Assembly (NCBI GenBank): GCA_000434635.1 | Contig: HF988141.1 | Location: forward strand, 8,080 to 19,647 | Direction: 5' to 3' | DNA from: Firmicutes bacterium CAG:110 | GTDB taxonomy: Bacteria > Bacillota > Clostridia > Oscillospirales > Oscillospiraceae | Length of the DNA: 11,568 bases | Part shown: positions 6,209-11,568 of the stretch, piece after piece | Layout: each line of letters opens with the position of its first letter | How positions within the stretch are numbered: position 1 is the first letter of the stretch | The notes under the pieces: generated by a model | Seen by the model: the letters and a program-made list of their open reading frames with translations, nothing else | The model's database searches: none | Told to the model about the DNA's origin: nothing | Program-made: the position numbers and the translations under genes

Positions 6209-9200
6209 TTACAGATCCAGCAGCTTCAGATCCTCTTCCCGGATGCTGCGCAGTTCCTTTTTGTTCAGCATGTCGTAGATGCAGGGAACCACGAACAGCG
6301 TCATCAGCGTCGCGTATACAAGGCCGCCGATGCACACGATGGCGACGGGCTTCATCAGCGACGTGCCTGCGGTCTTGTGTACCGCCATGTCCACCAGACC
6401 CAGCACCGTGGTGATGGTGGTCATCAGAATGGGACGCATTCTGGTGACGCCCGCTTCCTCAATGGCCGCGCGGCGCTCCATGCCGTCCTGCCGGAGCTGG
6501 TTGATGTAGTCCACCAGCACGATGCCGTTGTTGACAATGATACCGGTGAGCATCACGAAGCCGATGAGGGAAATGACGCTGATCTCCATGCCGCACAGCA
6601 GCAGCGCCATGAATCCGCCGGTGAAGGCCAGCGGGATGGTGAACATGACGATGAAGGGAGATTTCAGGCTCTGGAACTGGGCGACCATCACGAGGTACAC
6701 AAGCAGGATGCCCAGAACCAGCATCAACAGCAGCTGCTGCACGGCCTCCATAATCGTCTCATTTTCGCCGGTAAACATATAGCTGACGCCGTCACCCAAG
6801 TCCAAAGCACCCACAACGTCCTGCGCCTTGGCGGTGATCAGGGTGACGTTGTAGCCTTCTTCCAGCGTCGCGGTGACGGAGAGGTAGCGCCTCTGGTTGA
6901 GGCGGTGGATGGAGCCAAGGCTGGACGTCTCCCGCACTTCGGCAAAGTCGCTCAGAGGAACCTCCTCCACCGTACCGTCCTGTTTGGTGACTTCAAAGAC
7001 GTAACCCCGCAGGGAATCCACGTCCAGCACCGATCCTTCGGGCTTTTCGATAATTACGTCCGTGGAAACGCCGTCCAGCTCCAGCGTGGCGGCGGTTGCG
7101 TTGTCCGTCAGGGCGGAGGCCAGCTCCATATAGATCTGCGCCACGGTCAGGCCGTGCTTCATGGCGGCGTTGCGGTCGATGGCCACGTGCAGGGCAGGGG
7201 AAGTGTCCTCCAATCCGTCGGAAACCTCCGCCACACCGGGGATGTCTGCCAGCGCCTTGCCAACCTGTGCGGCGGCGGACTGGAGGGTGTCCATGTCGTC
7301 GCAGTAGACGTTTACAGAAACGCCGCTGCCGGTGAGCATACTCATGTCCATCATGGCGGAGGAGGTGGTCACCTCGCAGGGCAAATCCGCGCAGGCTTCC
7401 TCGATCTGTTTGCCCACCGCCGCGCCGCTGGCCGTGTCGTCGGCGAGAGTGATATAAACCGTTACGTCGTGGGATTCTCCGCTTCCCATGCTCAGCATGG
7501 AGGTGCTGCTGCCCATCATCGCGCCCACGGTCTCGATGCCGTCAATTTCCGATATTCTGTCCAGCACCTGATCGGCGAGGGCAACGGCCTCCGCCATATC
7601 CGCGTCCTCGGGCATGGTGAGGGTAACGTTCACGCTGGGCATATCCATGTCCGGCATGAAGATGAAGCCCTTGGCAAGACTCCCCAGCGCCGTGACCACC
7701 AGCAGCGCTGCCGAAACAATCAGAACCACGGCCTTATGCCCCAGCGACCACTTAACCGCCTTGCGGTAGGCGGGAAGCAGATGCTTTTCCAGAAGCCCCG
7801 GCTTGATCTCGTGCTCCCTGCGCAGCATCCCCGACGCCATGGCGGGCACCAGTGTCAGGGAAACGATCAGGCTTGCCAGCAGGGAATAGGTCATGGTGAG
7901 CGCCAGATCGGTAAACAGCTGCTTGGTGATACCCGTGACGAACACGATGGGCAGGAACACGCAGACGGTGGTCAGCGTAGAGGCCGTCACCGCCCCCGCC
8001 ACCTGTCTTGCGCCGGAGACGGCGGCCTGAATGACGTTAGCCCCCTTGGCCCGCAGGCGGTAAATATTCTCGATGACCACCACGGAGTTATCCACCAGCA
8101 TACCCACCGCCACGGCAAGGCCGGACAGAGAGATCATATTGATGGTCACGCCGGTGAAGTACATCAGCACGATGGCAAAAATCACGCTGATGGGGATGGA
8201 GCAAAGGGTGATAAAGGTTGGGCGCAGATCCCGCAGGAACAGGAACAGGATCAGGATCGCGAACACCGCACCCAGCAGGAGGCTATTCAGAATGGTATCA
8301 ACGATCAGATAGATATAGTCGCCCTGACTCATCAGGGACACGAAGCTTAAGCCCGGGTATTCCTTTTCCAACGCCCGGAAACGCTCTTCAATGTTGTCGG
8401 TGGTCTCGGCGGTGGCGTAGGTGCTCTGCTTTTCAAAGCTCAGCACGATGCCGTCCTTGCCGTTGAGCTTGGCGTAGGTCGTGTCCCGGTTGTCGGTGAG
8501 CATGACCACCGCCACATCCTTCAGCCGCACGGGGTCGATGCCGTCAATGTCCGGGTCAAACAGCAGAAGGTTTTCCAGCGTCTCCTGATCCGTGATCTCG
8601 TCGCCCACGGAGACCATGTATTTGACCCCGTCCTGCTCCGCGTATCCCGCCGGCATGGCAAAATTCTGGGCGGCGAGGATCTTCGATACCATTTCCATGG
8701 TGACGATGTTGTTCAGGTCAGCCTTGTCCAGCGCGTCCTCCCGGCTGCTTTCCACGGTGTCCAGACCGCTTTCGATCTGGCTTAAGCCCTGGGAAATGGC
8801 GGCGCTGCTCACCGCCAGCTTGGCCGCGCCGGTGCTGAGCTGGAGCATACCGGCGGTTTTCTGCTCATTCAGCAGCTGCTGGGCTTCCTCGATGGAGAGC
8901 ATACCGTTATCCAGCTCTTCCAACGCGCTTTCCAGCTGGGCAATGCCCTCGTCCAGCGCGTCCAGCTGCGCCTTCGTCTCCCTCACGGAGGCGGCCAGAC
9001 CCGCCCGGTCGGTTCCCTGAGCTGCCAGCAGCGCGTCGATTCCGTCCACCGCGGCATCCGCTGCGGCGGCGGCTTCTGCGGCGGCGGTGAGACGTTCGGG
9101 CAGGGTCTCCGCCGTCACACCGGCAGCTGCCATGTCCGCCTCCAGAGTGCTTTTTTCTACAGTGATCTCCGCCTCTGTCTGGGCGATGGTCAGCAGATTG

Positions 9201-10312
9201 TCATTGTAAGCGGCTTCTTTTTCCGCAAGCGCCGCGCTCAAAGCGGGCAGATTTTCGTCGGCGGGGTCCATGCCCGCGATCTGCTCCCGGAGTGCCTGAA
9301 TCTCGGCGTCCAGAGTTTCATTGTCCTGTTTCAGCTGGGCGAGGCTGCTTTCCTTATTCGCAAGGGCGCTCTGCCGGTCGGACAGAGATTGGAGGGTATT
9401 CAAATAACCATGGGCTTCCTGCTGGGCAGAAAGGACGTTGTTCACCTGATCGTTCAGCTCTTTCAGGGCGTTGTAGGCGAGCACCAGCTGCTGCCGCCCG
9501 GTCTGCGCCTGTTCCAGCTGCTCTTGGAGCTGCTCCCGCATGGCCGTCAGCTCCGTCTTTTTCTCATTCAGCTGCTTTTCACCCTCGATCAGGGCGTTGA
9601 CCCCGGCGTTGAGCTGGGACTGTGCGCCGTCTACTTTTTTCTGGGCGTCTTCCAGTTCTTCCTTTTTCTCGTTCAGCTCGGCGGCGGCATCGTCCAGTTC
9701 ACCGTTGATTGCAGCGGCGATCCGGTCGTTCAGCTTGTCGATCAGCTTCTGATCCAGCACCACGTGCAGCTCCTGCTCAATTTCGCCGCTGGTGGTGATC
9801 CGGGCGACGCCGGGAACGCCCTCCAGTTTGTTCATCAGCGTTTCATCCAGGAATTCCGTCAGCTCCACGGTGTCCATGCCCTCCATGGATACCGCCGCTA
9901 CCTCCACGGGAAGCATGGAGGGGTTGATCTTCAGCACGTAGGGCGTGCCCACCGTGTCCGACCAGTCGGCGGACAGCTGGGAGATCTCCTGCTGGATATC
10001 CACGCCCACGGTGTCCATGTTGACGCCCTCGGTAAATTCCAGAATGACCATGCCAACGTTTTCGCTGGAAACGGAGGTCACCTCCTGAATGTGATCCAGC
10101 GTGGACATGGCCTGCTCCATGGGCTTTGTGATCTCCTGCTCCACCTTTTCCGGGCTTGCACCGGGGTAGGCGGTCATGATCAGCACGTAAGGGAAATCCA
10201 TATTGGGAAGCAGGTCGGGGGTCATGCGGAAATAGGCCACCACGCCCAGCACCAATATGGCGATCACCGCGACAAAAACCGTCAGCGGCTTTTTGACGGA
10301 GAATTTGGACAT
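6209..10312 (-). CDS. RND superfamily efflux permease with large coiled-coil insertion
   Basis: A 1367-residue pump of the AcrB/SwrC (HAE1-like) type, about 320 residues longer than usual. TM1 is at 10-28. The first porter region contains PDLLPNMDFPYVLIMTAYPGAS. After LDQKLIDKLN (187-196) the fold is interrupted to about residue 531 by a Glu/Gln/Leu/Ala-rich coiled coil. It resumes with LNNIVTMEMVSKILAAQN, the counterpart of the AcrB segment ending LTPVDVINQLKVQN. TM2-TM6 follow from about 665 to 828, including GMLVDNSVVVIEN with Asp741, the counterpart of the TM4 proton-relay Asp. TM7 is at about 860-880, then the second porter half, and TM8-TM12 at 1190-1346 with VNNGIVLVDYIN in TM10. The ATG at 10312 has GAGGAG 6 bases upstream; the frame runs further upstream only as antisense of apbE. 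No adaptor, outer-membrane channel or TetR gene is adjacent. Substrate unknown; drugs or lipopeptides are typical for relatives. Confidence 0.92.
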   Translation of the reverse strand: MSKFSVKKPLTVFVAVIAILVLGVVAYFRMTPDLLPNMDFPYVLIMTAYPGASPEKVEQEITKPMEQAMSTLDHIQEVTSVSSENVGMVILEFTEGVNMDTVGVDIQQEISQLSADWSDTVGTPYVLKINPSMLPVEVAAVSMEGMDTVELTEFLDETLMNKLEGVPGVARITTSGEIEQELHVVLDQKLIDKLNDRIAAAINGELDDAAAELNEKKEELEDAQKKVDGAQSQLNAGVNALIEGEKQLNEKKTELTAMREQLQEQLEQAQTGRQQLVLAYNALKELNDQVNNVLSAQQEAHGYLNTLQSLSDRQSALANKESSLAQLKQDNETLDAEIQALREQIAGMDPADENLPALSAALAEKEAAYNDNLLTIAQTEAEITVEKSTLEADMAAAGVTAETLPERLTAAAEAAAAADAAVDGIDALLAAQGTDRAGLAASVRETKAQLDALDEGIAQLESALEELDNGMLSIEEAQQLLNEQKTAGMLQLSTGAAKLAVSSAAISQGLSQIESGLDTVESSREDALDKADLNNIVTMEMVSKILAAQNFAMPAGYAEQDGVKYMVSVGDEITDQETLENLLLFDPDIDGIDPVRLKDVAVVMLTDNRDTTYAKLNGKDGIVLSFEKQSTYATAETTDNIEERFRALEKEYPGLSFVSLMSQGDYIYLIVDTILNSLLLGAVFAILILFLFLRDLRPTFITLCSIPISVIFAIVLMYFTGVTINMISLSGLAVAVGMLVDNSVVVIENIYRLRAKGANVIQAAVSGARQVAGAVTASTLTTVCVFLPIVFVTGITKQLFTDLALTMTYSLLASLIVSLTLVPAMASGMLRREHEIKPGLLEKHLLPAYRKAVKWSLGHKAVVLIVSAALLVVTALGSLAKGFIFMPDMDMPSVNVTLTMPEDADMAEAVALADQVLDRISEIDGIETVGAMMGSSTSMLSMGSGESHDVTVYITLADDTASGAAVGKQIEEACADLPCEVTTSSAMMDMSMLTGSGVSVNVYCDDMDTLQSAAAQVGKALADIPGVAEVSDGLEDTSPALHVAIDRNAAMKHGLTVAQIYMELASALTDNATAATLELDGVSTDVIIEKPEGSVLDVDSLRGYVFEVTKQDGTVEEVPLSDFAEVRETSSLGSIHRLNQRRYLSVTATLEEGYNVTLITAKAQDVVGALDLGDGVSYMFTGENETIMEAVQQLLLMLVLGILLVYLVMVAQFQSLKSPFIVMFTIPLAFTGGFMALLLCGMEISVISLIGFVMLTGIIVNNGIVLVDYINQLRQDGMERRAAIEEAGVTRMRPILMTTITTVLGLVDMAVHKTAGTSLMKPVAIVCIGGLVYATLMTLFVVPCIYDMLNKKELRSIREEDLKLLDL

Positions 10313-10357
10313 ACTGCGCTCCTCACTGCTCTCAAAAGAGGCATTAAAACTTGTAAC

Positions 10358-10387
10358 ATCATAGCACCGTTTGACCCTGAATATCAA
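10358..10387 (-). promoter_or_regulatory. Promoter of the RND permease gene
   Basis: On the minus strand, TTGATA (10382-10387) and TATGAT (10358-10363) are 18 bases apart, each one base off consensus. Transcription would start near 10350, with a leader of about 38 bases to the ATG. Confidence 0.65.
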
Positions 10388-10413
10388 CTGAAAATGTGTA
10401 AATCTTTTATGAA

Positions 10414-10430
10414 CGCCGTTTTTTGCGGCG
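10414..10430. promoter_or_regulatory. Small inverted repeat between two divergent promoters
   Basis: CGCCG (10414-10418) and CGGCG (10426-10430) flank a seven-base T-rich spacer. It lies between the -35 boxes of the RND (10387) and apbE (10445) promoters, a position where an operator would control both genes. The arms are short and could be chance in GC-rich DNA. Confidence 0.3.
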
Positions 10431-10444
10431 GGATATGTTCCCTC

Positions 10445-10473
10445 TTTACAGTCTTTCGGGGGTGTGGTACTAT
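10445..10473 (+). promoter_or_regulatory. Extended -10 promoter of the apbE-like gene
   Basis: TTTACA (10445-10450) and TACTAT (10468-10473) are 17 bases apart, with TGG (10465-10467) as an extended -10. The leader would be about 22 bases, just long enough for the GGAGG at 10489-10493. Confidence 0.65.
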
Positions 10474-10501
10474 AAGAAAAATCCCTATGGAGGGGACCGG
10501 T

Positions 10502-11518
10502 ATGAAAAAATTTCTTGCGGTGCTTACCCTTGCGTGTCTGCTCACCGGCTGCGCCGCCGGAGCGGCGGGGGGAAACGTTTACGAGACCACGTTTCTGACC
10601 CTGTTCGACACGGTCACCACGATTCGCGGCCGGGCGGAAAGTCAGGCGGCGTTTACGGAGGCCGCCCAAGGCGTCCACGATACGCTGCTGCACTATCACC
10701 AGCTGTTCGATATCTACAATGACTATGCTGGCTGCAACAACCTGAAAACCGTCAACGATCAGGCGGGCGTTGCCCCTGTGGAGGTGGACGGGGACATCAT
10801 CCGTCTGCTGCTGGAATGCCGGGAATTTTACGACGCCACCGGCGGCAAGGTCAACGTCGCCATGGGCGGCGTTCTGGCGCTGTGGCACGACGCCCGGACG
10901 GCGGGGCTTGACGACCCGGCAAATGCCCGTCTTCCCGACCGTGCCGCACTGGAAAACGCGGCGGCGCATATGGATTTTGACGCCGTTATCATCGACGAGG
11001 ACGCTTCCACCGTCTTTATCTCCGACCCGGAGACCCGGCTGGACGTAGGCGCGGTGGCCAAGGGCTGGTCTGCCCAGCGGGCGGCGGAAAACGCGCCCGA
11101 GGGGCTGCTCATCAGCGTGGGCGGCAACGTCTGCGCCACCGGCCCCAAAACCGAGGCGGGCGACCCGTGGGTGATAGGCATTCAGGACCCGGACGGCGGT
11201 GATTACCTGCACACCGTCTGCGTCACCGGCGGCAGCGTGGTCACCAGCGGCGATTACCAGCGTACCTATCTGGTGGACGGAGAATCCTACCACCACATCA
11301 TCGACCCCGAAACCCTGATGCCGTCACGGTACTGGCGTTCCGTCACAGTGGTGTGCGCCGATTCCGGCATTGCCGACGCTCTGTCCACGGCGCTTTTCCT
11401 GATGCCGCAGGACGAGGGGCAGACGCTTCTGACACGCTACAATGCCGAAGCCATGTGGGTAGACGCCGACGGCGGGGAGTTTTTCAGCCCCGGCTTTCGG
11501 GCGCTGCTGCGGACGTAA
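10502..11518 (+). CDS. apbE: ApbE-type FAD:protein FMN transferase lipoprotein
   Basis: A 338-residue secreted flavin transferase. ApbE proteins use FAD and Mg2+ to attach FMN covalently to a Thr or Ser of extracytoplasmic or membrane target proteins, such as Rnf/Nqr subunits or extracellular reductases. The N-terminus is a lipoprotein signal with lipobox LTGC (Cys17), so it should be anchored outside the membrane. Family blocks include TLFDTVTTI (33-41), TGGKVNVAMGGVLALW (113-128), LDVGAVAKGW (180-189), SVGGNVCATGP (205-215), SYHHIIDPETLMPS (262-275) and the metal site GIADALSTALF (289-299; Asp292, Thr296). The usual DPxTG appears as DPETL, a variant I recall from clostridial members. GGAGG lies 8 bases before the ATG. 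The open frame reaches back to 9389, but that part is antisense of the RND gene. Divergent from the pump; no flavoprotein target is encoded in the window. Confidence 0.92.
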   Translation: MKKFLAVLTLACLLTGCAAGAAGGNVYETTFLTLFDTVTTIRGRAESQAAFTEAAQGVHDTLLHYHQLFDIYNDYAGCNNLKTVNDQAGVAPVEVDGDIIRLLLECREFYDATGGKVNVAMGGVLALWHDARTAGLDDPANARLPDRAALENAAAHMDFDAVIIDEDASTVFISDPETRLDVGAVAKGWSAQRAAENAPEGLLISVGGNVCATGPKTEAGDPWVIGIQDPDGGDYLHTVCVTGGSVVTSGDYQRTYLVDGESYHHIIDPETLMPSRYWRSVTVVCADSGIADALSTALFLMPQDEGQTLLTRYNAEAMWVDADGGEFFSPGFRALLRT

Positions 11519-11555
11519 GGGCAATATTCCTCTGCATATGCAAAAACTTAACAGG

Positions 11556-11568
11556 CACCCCTTGCCCC
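11556..11568 (+). repeat. Possible start of a third copy of the palindromic element
   Basis: CACCCCTTGCC, 38 bases after the apbE stop, is identical to the left end of copy 1 (3934-3944) and stands at a similar place, just past a plus-strand gene. The window ends two bases later, so only the start can be seen. Confidence 0.4.

Noticed and set aside
6191..8350. A 719-codon open frame on the plus strand
   Set aside because: It is antisense to the RND gene and comes from the GC-rich third positions of that gene. The product is full of His, Gln, Gly and Asp with no domain pattern, and there is no promoter or binding site for it.
9389..10501. Upstream extension of the apbE reading frame
   Set aside because: It crosses the RND coding region in antisense. 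The lipoprotein signal, the GGAGG site and the promoter all place the start at 10502.
10313..11296. N-terminal extension of the RND reading frame
   Set aside because: It is antisense of apbE. The GAGGAG site and TM1 beginning at MSKF fix the start at 10312.
11533..11542. Palindrome TGCATATGCA after apbE as a terminator
   Set aside because: The stem would be AT-rich with no loop, and only a short A run follows; it cannot act as an intrinsic terminator.

Overview
The window is a GC-rich stretch of a bacterial chromosome. The strong Shine-Dalgarno sites, the sigma-A type promoters, the protein families (DUF4234/SHOCT, one-frame LarC, an RND pump with a coiled-coil insertion, an ApbE lipoprotein with a DPETL motif) and the palindromic intergenic repeats all suggest an anaerobic, high-GC clostridium of the Oscillospirales type. 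That assignment is inference; there is no rRNA or marker gene here. The ends of the window cut no gene, but the right edge probably cuts a repeat.

Layout. Bases 28-1080 (minus) encode a membrane protein with a DUF4234 region and a C-terminal SHOCT motif. A divergent promoter region separates it from a tight three-gene operon, larE-larB-larC (1243-3910, plus), joined by ATGA stop/start overlaps. These three proteins make the nickel-pincer nucleotide (NPN) cofactor of lactate racemase and related LarA enzymes: LarB carboxylates nicotinic acid adenine dinucleotide, LarE inserts sulfur, LarC inserts nickel. No larA is in the window, so the cofactor must serve an enzyme encoded elsewhere. Next come a DUF2207 membrane protein on the minus strand (4164-5891, TTG start), a large RND efflux permease on the minus strand (6209-10312), and, divergent from it, an ApbE-type flavin transferase lipoprotein (10502-11518, plus).

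Repeats. The gaps 3911-4163 and 5892-6208 each hold one copy of the same roughly 200-bp palindromic element: a TIR-bounded core of about 125 bp, then a separate long hairpin and a conserved tail. The two hairpins differ by a compensatory base-pair change. A third copy may begin at the right edge. Copy 1 appears to have inserted exactly into the tetraloop of the larC terminator. The 10-bp terminator arms are intact but now lie 227 bases apart, and the old loop ATGA is present on both sides as an apparent 4-bp target duplication.

Other points of interest are the roughly 335-residue coiled coil in the RND pump, placed where the docking domain should begin with no adaptor gene nearby; methionine-rich loops in its substrate-binding region; and a CxxC plus Cys pattern in LarE that suggests an iron-sulfur version of the enzyme. 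I found no tRNA, rRNA, CRISPR array, transposase or phage gene.
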